NCBI RefSeq assembly: GCF_001514195.1
Contig: NZ_KQ948734.1
Coordinates: 1-64,000 of the forward strand
Length of the DNA stretch: 64,000 nucleotides
Reading direction: 5' to 3'
Source: Streptomyces griseorubiginosus
Lineage (GTDB): Bacteria; Actinomycetota; Actinomycetes; Streptomycetales; Streptomycetaceae
Below, one piece after another: positions 1-8,124 of this stretch; positions within the stretch are counted from its first letter, which is position 1; the number at the start of each line of letters is the position of its first letter. The notes below the pieces were generated by a model, which was not told the DNA's origin, made no database searches, and saw only the letters and a program-made list of their open reading frames with translations. The position numbers and the translations under genes are program-made.

Positions 1-35
1 GGCAACGACCGTGTCTATTCCGGTCGAACTTCATA
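1..35 (+). other. 23S–5S internal transcribed spacer (partial)
   Basis: This short stretch precedes the 5S gene. It contains a 6-bp inverted repeat (6-11 with 21-26), consistent with a processing stem between 23S and 5S rRNA. The 23S gene itself lies outside the window. The assignment rests on position. Confidence 0.5.
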
Positions 36-155
36 GTGTTTCGGTGGTCATAGCGTGAGGGAAACGCCCGGTTACATTCCGAACCCGGAAGCTAAGCCTT
101 ACAGCGCCGATGGTACTGCAGGGGGGACCCTGTGGGAGAGTAGGACACCGCCGAA
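36..155 (+). rRNA. 5S ribosomal RNA
   Basis: About 120 nt with the hallmarks of actinobacterial 5S rRNA: a GTGTTTCGGTGGTCATAGC start, the conserved internal CCCGGTTACATTCCGAACCC region and an end that pairs with the start (CGGTG with CACCG). It is the last gene of an rRNA operon whose 16S and 23S genes lie to the left. A strong hairpin terminator follows about 14 nt later. Ends are estimated to within a few bases from the pairing of helix I. Confidence 0.95.
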
Positions 156-168
156 CTCCTTTTGATGG

Positions 169-200
169 AAAGGCCCACACCTTATGGTGTGGGCCTTTCT
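169..200 (+). terminator. rRNA operon terminator
   Basis: A perfect 13-bp stem (169-181 with 186-198) closes a TTAT loop and ends in a short T-rich 3' arm (CCTTTCT). It directly follows the 5S gene, so it is read as the rrn intrinsic terminator. Confidence 0.9.
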
Positions 201-218
201 GCGTTTATGGTGATCGGC

Positions 219-863
219 ATGCGCTATGACCTCGTCATCTTCGACAACGACGGCGTCCTCGTCGACAGTGAGCCGATCTCCAATCGCCACCTCGCTGCCT
301 ATCTGACGGAGCTCGGGCATACGACCTCCTACGAGGACTCCATCCGGGACTACATGGGCTCCGCCATGCACCGGATCCATGAGCTCGTCCTGGAGCGGAG
401 CGGAGAACGCCTGCCCGCGGACTTCGACGACGTCTTCCACGCGAGGGTGTTCGCCGCGTTCGAGCGGGAGTTGCAGGCCGTGGCCGGTGTCGCCGGCGTA
501 CTGGAGAAGCTGGTCGCGGACGGAGTGCCGTACTGTGTCGCCTCCTCCGGGAGTCATGCGCGGATCCGGGTGGGGCATCGGGCGGCCGGCCTTGACCGGT
601 GGTTCGATGACGCGCGGATCTTCAGCTCCGAGGACGTGGGGCGCGGGAAGCCGGCGCCGGATCTGTTCCTCTACGCCGCCGAGCGGATGGGGGTCGAGCC
701 CGGGCGGTGTGTGGTGGTCGAGGACAGTCCGCTGGGCGTGCAGGCGGCCAACGCGGCCGGGATGGACGTGTACGGGTTCACCGCGATGACGCCCGCCGAG
801 AAGCTTGTCGGCGCCACTCAACTGTTCTCCAGCATGGGGGAGTTGCTCGATCTGCTCGTCTGA
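219..863 (+). CDS. HAD-superfamily hydrolase (beta-phosphoglucomutase-like)
   Basis: A 214-residue soluble protein. HAD motif I is FDNDGVLVDSEP near residue 7, motif II the SSGS region near 108, and the motif III/IV block GRGKPAPDLF then VVVEDSPLGVQAA near 145-180. The family hydrolyses or transfers phosphate on small substrates such as sugar phosphates; the substrate cannot be told from sequence. The start at 219 is chosen because GGTGATC lies just upstream and complements the 16S 3' end; ATG at 207 is the alternative. The start is only 19 nt beyond the rrn terminator, leaving no room for a normal promoter between them. Confidence 0.85.
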   Translation: MRYDLVIFDNDGVLVDSEPISNRHLAAYLTELGHTTSYEDSIRDYMGSAMHRIHELVLERSGERLPADFDDVFHARVFAAFERELQAVAGVAGVLEKLVADGVPYCVASSGSHARIRVGHRAAGLDRWFDDARIFSSEDVGRGKPAPDLFLYAAERMGVEPGRCVVVEDSPLGVQAANAAGMDVYGFTAMTPAEKLVGATQLFSSMGELLDLLV

Positions 864-941
864 CGCGTCTGACATTTGTCATGCCGAGCTCCGGACGATC
901 GTTCCTACCGGCGCCCCCTCGCTGGACGGGAAGCTGAGGGC

Positions 942-1625
942 ATGACGACGAAGACGAACTCGAAGCGCGCGAACCTGACTCCCCTCATCGTGGACGTGGC
1001 TGTGCCGATCGGGGCGTACTACCTCCTCAAGGACGGGCTCGGTATGAGCACGCTGATGGCGCTGGGCCTCAGCAGTGTCGTGCCCGCGGTGCGGACGGTC
1101 TGGAGCGTGGTGAGGGAGCGGACGGTCAACGCTCTCGCCGCGCTGATCCTCGTCGTGAACGTCGTGGGGCTGCTGCTCAGCTTCGTCGCCGGGGATCCGC
1201 GGCTGATGCTCGCCAAGGACAGCGGGGTCAGCAGTGTCATCGGGATCGGCATCCTCGTCTCCGTCGCGTTGGGCAAGCCGATGATGACCGCCGGCATGAA
1301 GCCCTGGCTGGTGAAGGGGATCGCCGAGCGGGAGACGGCGTGGGCGCGGCTCCAGGCCGGGTCGGCGGACTTCCGGCGGGCGGAGCGGCGGTTCTCCGTT
1401 GTGTGGGGTGTCGTGCTGCTGGCGGAGTGCGTGGGGCGGGTCGTGGGGGCGTACACGCTGCCGGTGGACACGATGGTGTGGCTCGGGTCCGTGGTCATGG
1501 TCGCGTCGATGGCGGTCGCGTTCCTGGTCAGCGGGGCGCTGGGCGCCGGGCCGATGGCCCGGATGCTGATCGCCGAGACCAAGGCCGGCGCCCGCTCGAT
1601 GCCTGAGGTCGCCCTCGCCCGGTGA
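942..1625 (+). CDS. VC0807-family integral membrane protein
   Basis: A 227-residue polytopic membrane protein with about five hydrophobic segments (roughly residues 14-40, 62-86, 95-118, 150-172 and 180-205). The pattern PLIVDVAVPIGAYYLL near the N terminus resembles the streptomycete VC0807 family, whose function is unknown. The start follows GCTGAGGGC. It sits 78 nt after the HAD gene on the same strand and may be cotranscribed with it. The family assignment is from recall; the membrane topology is directly visible. Confidence 0.75.
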   Translation: MTTKTNSKRANLTPLIVDVAVPIGAYYLLKDGLGMSTLMALGLSSVVPAVRTVWSVVRERTVNALAALILVVNVVGLLLSFVAGDPRLMLAKDSGVSSVIGIGILVSVALGKPMMTAGMKPWLVKGIAERETAWARLQAGSADFRRAERRFSVVWGVVLLAECVGRVVGAYTLPVDTMVWLGSVVMVASMAVAFLVSGALGAGPMARMLIAETKAGARSMPEVALAR

Positions 1626-1726
1626 AGCCCGGGGGGAAGCCCGGTGACGAGGTCCGGTAAAGCTGAGGGAAATTCATCTTTGGCTGGATCTACCCACGAG
1701 TACGTTGGGGCCCTACGCTCGCCGCC

Positions 1727-2941
1727 ATGACAGATGTGCTGCGGCGCGGTAGGGCCTCTTTGGCGTTCAGCTTCTTCGCGCAAGGTGTCGCCTTTGCTCT
1801 GCTGGTGACGCGGATCCCCGCGATCCAGGACCGGTACGGGGTCTCCGACGCGCTGCTGCCCGCCTTCCTGGCGGCCGTGCCGATCCTCGCCGGGGTCGGG
1901 AGCGTGTCGACCGAGCAGCTGGTGAAGCGGATACCGCCCAGCCGGCTGCTGCGGTTCGCCCAGCCGGTCGTGCTCCTGGCGCTGCTCGGGGTGGGGGCCG
2001 GGGACTCGACGGTCGAGCTCGGTGTCTCGCTGGCCGCCTTCGGGCTCGCCGTGGGCATGCTCGACGCGTCCATGAACATGCTCGGGGTGAGCCTCCAGCG
2101 GGCGTACGGGCGCAGCATCATGCTCAGCTTCCACGCGGTGTTCAGCCTGGGCGGGATCGTGGGGGCCTCGCTGGCGTGGGTGGGGGCGCACTGGCATCTC
2201 GCGCTGTTCGTGTCCTATCTGCCGGTCGTGGCCGTGCTGTTGCCGCTGTGCCTGGTGGGCAGTCGCTGGTACGTCGACGGCGACGGGGCCGCCGTGGAGG
2301 AGAAGGCGGCGGGAGGTGCGGAGCCGATCGTCTTCAAGCTGCTGCTGCCGCTGTGCCTGGTGATGACCTTCGCGTACATCGGTGACTCCACGGTCTCCAA
2401 CTGGAGCGCGAAGTACCTCCAGGACGTGCTGGGGAGTTCGGAGCAGCTCGCCACCGTGCCGTACAACGTGTACATGGTGACCACGCTGATCGGGCGGGCC
2501 GTCGGGGACTTCGGGGTGCGGCGGTTCGGGGCGGTGGCGGTCGTACGGCTGGGGGCGGTGGTGGCGGCCGGGGGGTTCGCGGTGGTGGCCGTGGCGCCCG
2601 GGCCGTGGGTCGGGATGCTCGGGTTCACACTGCTGGGGATGGGGCTGTGTGTGCTGGTGCCGCAGACCTTCGCGGCGGCCGGACGGCTGTTCCCCGGGGC
2701 GTCGGACGCGGCGGTGGCGCGGCTCAATGTCTTCAACTACGTGGGGTTCCTGATCGGTTCGCCGTTGGTGGGGGCCTTGGGGGACGCGTGGAGCTATCGC
2801 GGGGCCATGCTGGTGCCGATGGTGTTGGTGCTGGTGACGCTGGTGTACGCCAAGTCGTTCGCCGCTCAACCGGACCGATACGGTGGCGGGCATGAGCGGC
2901 CGCGCACAGCTGATGTGGGACGAGGCAGTAACGGGCTATGA
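1727..2941 (+). CDS. Major facilitator superfamily transporter
   Basis: A 404-residue membrane protein of typical MFS length with about 12 hydrophobic helices in two halves and a central hydrophilic loop near residues 195-205. The overall pattern (early LLVTRIPAIQDRYGV, GMLDASMNMLGV in the first half) resembles YbjJ-like MFS proteins rather than the well-known drug/H+ subfamilies, so the substrate is unassigned. The last 50 nt overlap the start of the following deacetylase gene, which suggests translational coupling. Confidence 0.85.
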   Translation: MTDVLRRGRASLAFSFFAQGVAFALLVTRIPAIQDRYGVSDALLPAFLAAVPILAGVGSVSTEQLVKRIPPSRLLRFAQPVVLLALLGVGAGDSTVELGVSLAAFGLAVGMLDASMNMLGVSLQRAYGRSIMLSFHAVFSLGGIVGASLAWVGAHWHLALFVSYLPVVAVLLPLCLVGSRWYVDGDGAAVEEKAAGGAEPIVFKLLLPLCLVMTFAYIGDSTVSNWSAKYLQDVLGSSEQLATVPYNVYMVTTLIGRAVGDFGVRRFGAVAVVRLGAVVAAGGFAVVAVAPGPWVGMLGFTLLGMGLCVLVPQTFAAAGRLFPGASDAAVARLNVFNYVGFLIGSPLVGALGDAWSYRGAMLVPMVLVLVTLVYAKSFAAQPDRYGGGHERPRTADVGRGSNGL

Positions 2942-4064
2942 CTTCGGCCCGGACCATCCGATGGATCCGGTCCGGCTGGATCTGACCCGGCGCCTGGTGG
3001 ACGCCTTCGGGCTGGACCGGGACATGGAGGTCGTGGCCGCGAAGGCGGCGGGCGAGTCGACGCTGCGGCTCGTGCACCGGGAGGACTACGTCGAGGCTGT
3101 GAAGGCGGCCTCCGTGGATCCGGGGGCGGCCGACCAGTCGTACGGGCTGGGCACGATGGACGATCCGGCCTTCGAGCGGATGCACGAGGTCTCCGCGCTG
3201 ATCGCCGGGCAGTCGGTGGGTGCGGCGGAGGCCGTGTGGCGGGGGGACGCGCTGCACGCGGTGAACTTCGCGGGCGGGCTGCACCATGCGATGCCGGGTG
3301 GGGCCTCGGGATTCTGCATCTACAACGACGCCTCGCTCGCCATCGCGCGGCTGCTGGAGCTGGGGGCCTCGCGGGTCGCCTATGTGGATGTCGACGTACA
3401 TCACGGGGACGGGGTGCAGGCGGCGTTCTGGGAGGATCCCCGGGTGCTGACGATCTCCCTGCACGAGCATCCCCGGACGCTGTTCCCGCAGACCGGGTGG
3501 CCCGAGGAGACCGGGGCGGACTCGGCCGAGGGCAGCGCGGTGAACGTGGCGTTGCCCGCGGGGACGGGGGATGCGGGGTGGCTGCGGGCCTTCCATGCCG
3601 TGGTGCCGGAGCTGATCGCTGACTTCCGGCCGGACGTACTGGTGACCCAGCATGGGGCGGATACGCATTTCGAGGATCCTCTGGCGCATCTGGCCGTGTC
3701 GTTGGACGCGCAGCGGGCCGTGCAGGTGGCCTGTCATGAGCTGGCGCACGCGTACGCCGGGGGCAAGTGGATCGCCCTGGGGGGTGGAGGGTACGCCGTG
3801 GTGGATGTCGTACCCCGGTCGTGGACGCATCTGGTGGGGATCGCGGCGGGGCGGGAGATCGAGCCCGAGGCGATGATTCCCGAGGGGTGGCGGCAGGAAG
3901 TGTTCGCGCGGACGCGGCAGTTGGCGCCGGCGCGGATGACTGATGGGCGGTGGCCGGTGTCGTTCGCGGAGTGGGATGCGGGGTACGACCCTGCGGATCG
4001 GCTGGATCAGGCGGTGTTGGCCACTCGGCGGGCGGTGTTTCCGTTGCGGGGGTTGTTGGCGTAG
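2892..4064 (+). CDS. acuC: AcuC-type histone deacetylase-family protein
   Basis: A 390-residue class I/II HDAC-fold enzyme that probably removes acetyl groups from lysines (acetyl-CoA synthetase is the known AcuC target in Bacillus). Zinc and catalytic motifs are visible: GGLHHAMPGGASGFCIYND around residues 130-150, VDVDVHHGDGVQ around 165-175, QHGADTHFEDP near 250 and GGGGY near 295. Start ATG 2892 is preferred over GTG 2883, which would add three residues. It overlaps the MFS gene by 50 nt. The symbol is by homology; the acetoin role itself is not shown here. Confidence 0.85.
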   Translation: MSGRAQLMWDEAVTGYDFGPDHPMDPVRLDLTRRLVDAFGLDRDMEVVAAKAAGESTLRLVHREDYVEAVKAASVDPGAADQSYGLGTMDDPAFERMHEVSALIAGQSVGAAEAVWRGDALHAVNFAGGLHHAMPGGASGFCIYNDASLAIARLLELGASRVAYVDVDVHHGDGVQAAFWEDPRVLTISLHEHPRTLFPQTGWPEETGADSAEGSAVNVALPAGTGDAGWLRAFHAVVPELIADFRPDVLVTQHGADTHFEDPLAHLAVSLDAQRAVQVACHELAHAYAGGKWIALGGGGYAVVDVVPRSWTHLVGIAAGREIEPEAMIPEGWRQEVFARTRQLAPARMTDGRWPVSFAEWDAGYDPADRLDQAVLATRRAVFPLRGLLA

Positions 4065-4155
4065 CGCTTCGCGGGGTGCCTGGTGAGGTTGTGGGGTGGC
4101 TGCGGGTGGGTTGTGGCTGGTCGCGCCCACGCGGCGGAGCCGCATATCGACACAG

Positions 4156-4167
4156 CCCCGCGCCCCT
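4156..4167. repeat. Truncated copy of dispersed GC-rich module
   Basis: The core CCCCGCGCCCCT matches the 3' part of the 20-nt module found complete at 17445, 39524, 41056 and 45219. Like those copies it lies in an intergenic space downstream of a gene end. Confidence 0.4.
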
Positions 4168-4254
4168 GGGTGTGCGCAGTCTGAGTTACTCCGACTGTGC
4201 GGTAAATCCCCGTTCCCAAGACGTCCCCGTTGCCCATCCGCCACCATCTCTCCC

Positions 4255-5070
4255 GTGTTGAGCACCGGCGCTCTCCGCGCCCATCTGCTGGCCGCTCGTC
4301 TCGCCGGGACCGTGGCCACCTCGCGGGAGGAGAGTCTGCGGAGTTATCGGCTCTTCGCGGCCCGGGATCCACGGGTGTTGATCGGGATCGATCCCGAGGG
4401 GGCGTGGAGTGTGCGGGACCTGATCGGGCTCATGGCGGACCAGTGCGGGGTTTCAGGCGATCCGAGGTGTACAACTGGCCAGGATGTGATCGATCCTGAG
4501 CGGACCGTCGCCGCGCTCGATGCCTTCGCGCTGCGGCTCGCCGCCGTTGCCCGGCGTGGTGGGGCCGTGCTGATCGGGACCGGGCATCCGCACCGACTGC
4601 TCGGGTTCTACGCCGCTCTCGCGGACGCTCTCTCGGCGGCGGGATGTACCGTCCTCACCCCCGCGCATGGTCACCGTGTCGACATAACGACCCGGTTCGG
4701 TCTACGCACGTACAACCTTCACTACGTACGAGGAGTCGCGCTCGTGCGGGGAGCGGACGGGAAGGGCTCCGGTGGTGAGCCGGGCGCACACACGCACTCA
4801 CCGCTGCCGGTTCGTACCGCCCTCGCGGCCGCCGCGGAGAGCGGCGGACCGCTTCCCGGGCTCGTGATCGGGGATCACGGATGGGTCTGCGGAGCAGGTC
4901 AGCTGGGGTTTGAGGCCATTGGGCTGGCGGATACGGATGACCCCGCGCTCTTCGTGGGGGAGGCCGAGGGGGTCGTGTCCGTCGCCGTTCCACTTGATGA
5001 CGCCGTGCGGTCCGATTACTACCTGCCGCTGACCCGCTACGTACTCAATCGAGCGTGTCTGTCACAGTAG
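4255..5070 (+). CDS. Conserved actinobacterial protein, putative phosphatase
   Basis: A 271-residue soluble protein. I recognise it as the conserved streptomycete protein encoded just upstream of the BdtA-like regulator and usually labelled phosphatase, but I see no diagnostic phosphatase motif. Visible patterns are GTGHPHRLLGFY near residue 107, TPAHGH near 138, and GLVIGDHGWVCGAGQLGFEAIGLADTDDPALF near 200-235, which resembles a nucleotide or phosphosugar pocket. GTG 4255 is the chosen start; TTG 4258 is adjacent. No Shine-Dalgarno is visible, so a leaderless transcript is possible. The function is open. Confidence 0.7.
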   Translation: MLSTGALRAHLLAARLAGTVATSREESLRSYRLFAARDPRVLIGIDPEGAWSVRDLIGLMADQCGVSGDPRCTTGQDVIDPERTVAALDAFALRLAAVARRGGAVLIGTGHPHRLLGFYAALADALSAAGCTVLTPAHGHRVDITTRFGLRTYNLHYVRGVALVRGADGKGSGGEPGAHTHSPLPVRTALAAAAESGGPLPGLVIGDHGWVCGAGQLGFEAIGLADTDDPALFVGEAEGVVSVAVPLDDAVRSDYYLPLTRYVLNRACLSQ

Positions 5071-5114
5071 GCCGCCGATGGGTGCACCTCTTCCCCACTT
5101 GCATCACCCGCCCC

Positions 5115-5142
5115 TACATTGGGGAGTGAGCACGCAGCGACG
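5115..5142 (+). promoter_or_regulatory. Candidate promoter and BldD-like half site upstream of bdtA homologue
   Basis: TACATT (5115-5120) fits the TANNNT -10 consensus. About 10 nt downstream the stretch 5130-5142 contains ACGCAGCG, which matches the central part of the BldD box TNACNCWGNGTNA but is degenerate at the edges (about 6 of 9 defined positions). BdtA was named as a BldD target in S. coelicolor (recalled), which makes the site plausible. No convincing -35 was found. Confidence 0.35.
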
Positions 5143-5199
5143 AAGAGTCACCGGAAGGGGAAGCCGGTGGCCGTCGAGTGCGGAAGGTTCAGGTGTGTC

Positions 5200-5409
5200 A
5201 TGGCTGCTGAGCAGAGGCCTCTGAGCGAGGTTCAGTTCCTTACCGTGGCGGAGGTCGCCTCGGTGATGCGAGTGTCGAAGATGACCGTGTACCGCTTGGT
5301 GCACAGCGGTCATCTGCCCGCGATCAGGGTGGGGCGGTCCTTCCGCGTCCCCGAGAACGCGGTTCACGAGTACCTCCGCGAGAGTTACGTGGGGGTGGAG
5401 ACAGCCTGA
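5200..5409 (+). CDS. bdtA: BdtA-like excisionase-family DNA-binding regulator
   Basis: A 69-residue protein made almost entirely of an excisionase/MerR-type winged helix: LTVAEVASVMRVSKMTVYRLVH (helix-turn-helix) followed by the wing LPAIRVGRSFRVPENAVHEYL. This fold binds DNA as in BldC and AlpA-type regulators. By position (phosphatase gene, this gene, bS22-like peptide, epimerase) it corresponds to the BdtA locus. It is not BldC itself, whose sequence differs. Start ATG 5200 begins the conserved MAAEQRPLSEV segment and has AGGT nearby. Length is typical of the family. Confidence 0.85.
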   Translation: MAAEQRPLSEVQFLTVAEVASVMRVSKMTVYRLVHSGHLPAIRVGRSFRVPENAVHEYLRESYVGVETA

Positions 5410-5584
5410 CGGCGAGGTTCCGGGGAGGTCATGGGGGCCTCAGGGCACTCGTGGACCCCCTGCCCGATCTCCCCGGTTCACCTCGATTACGACCTCAGCG
5501 CTCGGGCGGGTAGGCTAGCCCCTCGTAGGTCGTGTGGGCCCATGATGCCCAGCACCGAGTGATGAGAAGTGAGCGAGGGTAGTC

Positions 5585-5683
5585 GTGGGCTCTGTTATCA
5601 AGAAGCGGCGCAAGCGGATGGCTAAGAAGAAGCACCGCAAGCTGCTCAAGCGCACGCGCGTTCAGCGTCGCAACAAGAAGTAA
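5585..5683 (+). CDS. Small basic ribosomal protein bS22-like (AURKAIP1/COX24 family)
   Basis: A 32-residue peptide, [21 protein letters not shown] then a basic tail ending RRNKK, with more than half Lys/Arg. It matches the AURKAIP1/COX24 motif KKRRKRMxKKKxRKLLK, and such peptides have been found as bS22 on actinobacterial 30S subunits. The GTG start follows GAGGG at 5-nt spacing. A 13-bp hairpin terminator begins 27 nt after the stop, so it forms a short monocistronic unit. It is easily missed in automated calling because of its size. Confidence 0.9.
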   Translation: MGSVIKKRRKRMAKKKHRKLLKRTRVQRRNKK

Positions 5684-5709
5684 GGCGACGCCGCGCAAGC
5701 AGCGTGTCT

Positions 5710-5742
5710 GTGGCCCCCCACCCAATGCCGGTGGGGGGCCAC
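5710..5742 (+). terminator. Terminator of the bS22-like gene
   Basis: A perfect 13-bp G/C stem (5710-5722 with 5730-5742) with a 7-nt loop follows the small ribosomal gene. There is no T tract, as is common in Streptomyces. Confidence 0.75.
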
Positions 5743-5916
5743 ACGCGTGTCGGAAGTGTGGCGGGGGGCTGGATGTCGTCACCTCGCGCAGTGGGCGGTC
5801 ATCACAGCGCAACATCGAACCGCTAAGTTGGCGGCACACGGGGAACGCGGCACAGGACCGGTGCCGTATCAGGACGGCACCAGGGCTGGACCACGGCTGG
5901 AAGGAAGGCGCTGATC

Positions 5917-6999
5917 TTGGGAAAGGTCGTGCTCGTGACCGGAGTGGCCCGACAGCTGGGCGGCCGCTTCGTACGACGCATCCAGCGTGACCCGCAGGTG
6001 GACCGTGTGATCGCCGTGGACGCGGTCGCGCCCGAACATCATCTGGGCGGCGCCGACTTCATCCAGGCGGACATCAGGCAGCCCGGTATCGCCCGGGTCC
6101 TGGCCGAGACGGCCGCCGACACCGTCGTCCACCTGGACGTGACGGCGATGGCGCTCGGCAGCGGGAGCCGGACCACGGTCAAGGAGACCAACGTCATCGG
6201 CACCATGCAGCTGCTCGGTGCCTGTCAGAAGTCGCCGAACGTGAAGCGGCTCGTGGTGAAGTCCAGCACCAACGTGTACGGGTCCGCGCCGCGTGATCCC
6301 GCCGTGTTCACGGAGACCACCCCGCCCAAGTCGCTGCCCTCCGGCGGGTTCGCCAAGGACACGGTCGAGGTCGAGGGGTATGTGCGGGGGTTCGCGCGCA
6401 GGCGTCCTGACGTGGCCGTGTGCGTGCTGAGGTTCGCGAACATCCTGGGGCCGACCACGGACACCCCGCTCGCCTCGTACTTCGCGCTGCCGGTGCTGCC
6501 GACCGTGTTCGGGTACGACCCGCGGCTTCAGTTCGTGCACGAGGACGATGTGATCGAGGTGCTCAGGATCGCCTCGCACGAGCCGGCGCGGGGCACGCTC
6601 AACAGCGGCACCTTCAACATCGCGGGCGACGGCGTGCTGTTGCTGTCGCAGTGTTCGCGGCGGCTCGGCCGGCCCACCGTGCCGCTGCTGCTGCCGGCCG
6701 TCACGTGGGCCGGGTCGCTGGTGCGTACGCTGGGGATGACGGACTTCTCGCCCGAGCAGATCCGGCTGCTCACGCACGGCCGGGTCGTGTCGACGGTCCA
6801 GATGCGTGAGACGCTCGGGTTCCGGCCGAAGTACACGACGGCCGAGACCTTCGCGGACTTCGCGCGCAGCCAGGGCCCGGGGCTGGTGCCGCCGGAGGCC
6901 GTCGCGGGAGCCGTCGACCGGCTTGCCGCGCTGCCGCCGCTCGCCGGTGCCGGCCGGCCCCCGACGCAGAGCGCCAACTCGACGCAGAGCGCCAACTGA
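5917..6999 (+). CDS. NAD-dependent epimerase/dehydratase (extended SDR)
   Basis: A 360-residue Rossmann-fold protein. The N-terminal VVLVTGVARQLGGRFVRR is the nucleotide-binding region (an atypical GxxxxxG), and VKSSTNVYG near residue 120 carries the Ser/Tyr region of NAD-dependent sugar epimerases. A catalytic YxxxK is not obvious: the expected tyrosine position reads GGFAKDTVEVEGY. The TTG start at 5917 is supported by AAGGAAGG eight nt upstream. The stop is 14 nt before the acyltransferase gene, so the two form an operon, perhaps in envelope lipid or glycan metabolism. Confidence 0.8.
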   Translation: MGKVVLVTGVARQLGGRFVRRIQRDPQVDRVIAVDAVAPEHHLGGADFIQADIRQPGIARVLAETAADTVVHLDVTAMALGSGSRTTVKETNVIGTMQLLGACQKSPNVKRLVVKSSTNVYGSAPRDPAVFTETTPPKSLPSGGFAKDTVEVEGYVRGFARRRPDVAVCVLRFANILGPTTDTPLASYFALPVLPTVFGYDPRLQFVHEDDVIEVLRIASHEPARGTLNSGTFNIAGDGVLLLSQCSRRLGRPTVPLLLPAVTWAGSLVRTLGMTDFSPEQIRLLTHGRVVSTVQMRETLGFRPKYTTAETFADFARSQGPGLVPPEAVAGAVDRLAALPPLAGAGRPPTQSANSTQSAN

Positions 7000-7013
7000 G
7001 GAGCGCATCAACG

Positions 7014-8066
7014 ATGGCGGACGCCAAGGTCATTCCGTTCGACGACGACCGGTCCCGCGCGGGCGCCGTACAGCGGCCGCAGCGGCGCCGGAGCGGGGGG
7101 AGCCGGCGCAAGGGCCCCGAGCCCGGGCCGGTCCGTGAGGTCCAGCCCCTGCCCAGCGCGGCCCCGGCGCAGGATGATGTTCCTGTGACGCGTGAGGAAC
7201 AGCCGCCGCAGCAGGCGCACGACGAGGGCGGTCTGGAACGGCGGATCGCGGGGGGCCTGAACTTCCTGCGCCGGCGGCTCACCGGGGACTACGAGGTCGA
7301 CGACTTCGGCTACGACGAGGAACTCACCGACCAGGTCCTGATGTCGCTGCTGCGGCCGGTGTACGAGAAGTACTTCCGGGTCGAGGTGAAGGGCGTCGAG
7401 AACATCCCGGCGGAGGGCGGGGCGCTGATCGTCGCCAACCACTCCGGGACGCTGCCGCTGGACGGGCTGATGATGCAGGTCGCCGTCCACGACCACCACC
7501 CCGCGGGGCGGCATCTACGGCTGCTCGCGGCGGACCTGGTGTTCATGCTGCCGGTGGTCAACGAACTGGCCCGCAAGCTCGGGCACACGCTGGCCTGCGC
7601 GGAGGACGCGGAGCGCCTGCTGGGGCAGGGCGAGGTGGTCGGGGTGATGCCGGAGGGCTTCAAGGGCATCGGCAAGCCGTTCAGCGAGCGCTACAAGCTC
7701 CAGCGCTTCGGTCGGGGCGGGTTCGTCTCCACGGCCCTGCGGCAGCGCACTCCGATCATCCCGTGCTCGATCGTGGGCGCGGAGGAGATCTACCCGATGA
7801 TCGGCAACGCGAAGACGCTGGCGCGTCTGCTGGGCTTTCCGTACTTCCCGCTGACGCCGACCTTCCCGTGGCTGGGTCCCCTCGGCGCGGTCCCCCTCCC
7901 GACCAAGTGGACGATCCAGTTCGGTGAGCCGATCCCCACGGACGGCTACCCGCCGGAGGCGGCGGAGGATCCGATGCTGATGTTCAACCTGACGGACCAG
8001 GTGAGGGAACAGATCCAGCACACGCTGTACAAGCTGTTGGTGCAGCGGCGGTCGGTGTTCTTCTGA
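7014..8066 (+). CDS. Lysophospholipid/1-acylglycerol-phosphate acyltransferase family protein
   Basis: A 350-residue protein. The first ~80 residues are charged, proline-rich and low in complexity. The PlsC-type domain follows, with the HX4D motif NHSGTLPLD near residue 143 and the acceptor motif MPEGFKGIGKPF near 213-224. Such enzymes acylate lysophosphatidic acid or a related lipid at the membrane. It is the second gene of the epimerase operon and ends just before a strong bidirectional terminator. Confidence 0.85.
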   Translation: MADAKVIPFDDDRSRAGAVQRPQRRRSGGSRRKGPEPGPVREVQPLPSAAPAQDDVPVTREEQPPQQAHDEGGLERRIAGGLNFLRRRLTGDYEVDDFGYDEELTDQVLMSLLRPVYEKYFRVEVKGVENIPAEGGALIVANHSGTLPLDGLMMQVAVHDHHPAGRHLRLLAADLVFMLPVVNELARKLGHTLACAEDAERLLGQGEVVGVMPEGFKGIGKPFSERYKLQRFGRGGFVSTALRQRTPIIPCSIVGAEEIYPMIGNAKTLARLLGFPYFPLTPTFPWLGPLGAVPLPTKWTIQFGEPIPTDGYPPEAAEDPMLMFNLTDQVREQIQHTLYKLLVQRRSVFF

Positions 8067-8067
8067 G

Positions 8068-8115
8068 TACGGCGGTGGGGGCGCCCTGTGGAGATAGGGC
8101 GCCCCCACCGCCGTA
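8068..8115. terminator. Bidirectional terminator between acyltransferase gene and rsbN
   Basis: A perfect 20-bp inverted repeat (8068-8087 with 8096-8115) with an 8-nt loop sits between two convergent genes, starting 1 nt after one stop and ending 9 nt before the other. Confidence 0.9.
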
Positions 8116-8124
8116 GCGGAAGAG

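Noticed and set aside
1019..2893. Long minus-strand open frame (over 600 codons) opposite the VC0807 and MFS genes
   Set aside because: The translation is His/Arg/Pro-rich with no family pattern and covers two well-supported plus-strand genes; it is a third-position GC shadow.
5200..5409. BldC as the identity of the small excisionase-fold regulator
   Set aside because: Sequence differs from the BldC pattern (LLTPAEVATMFRVDPKTV) and the gene neighbours fit the BdtA locus.
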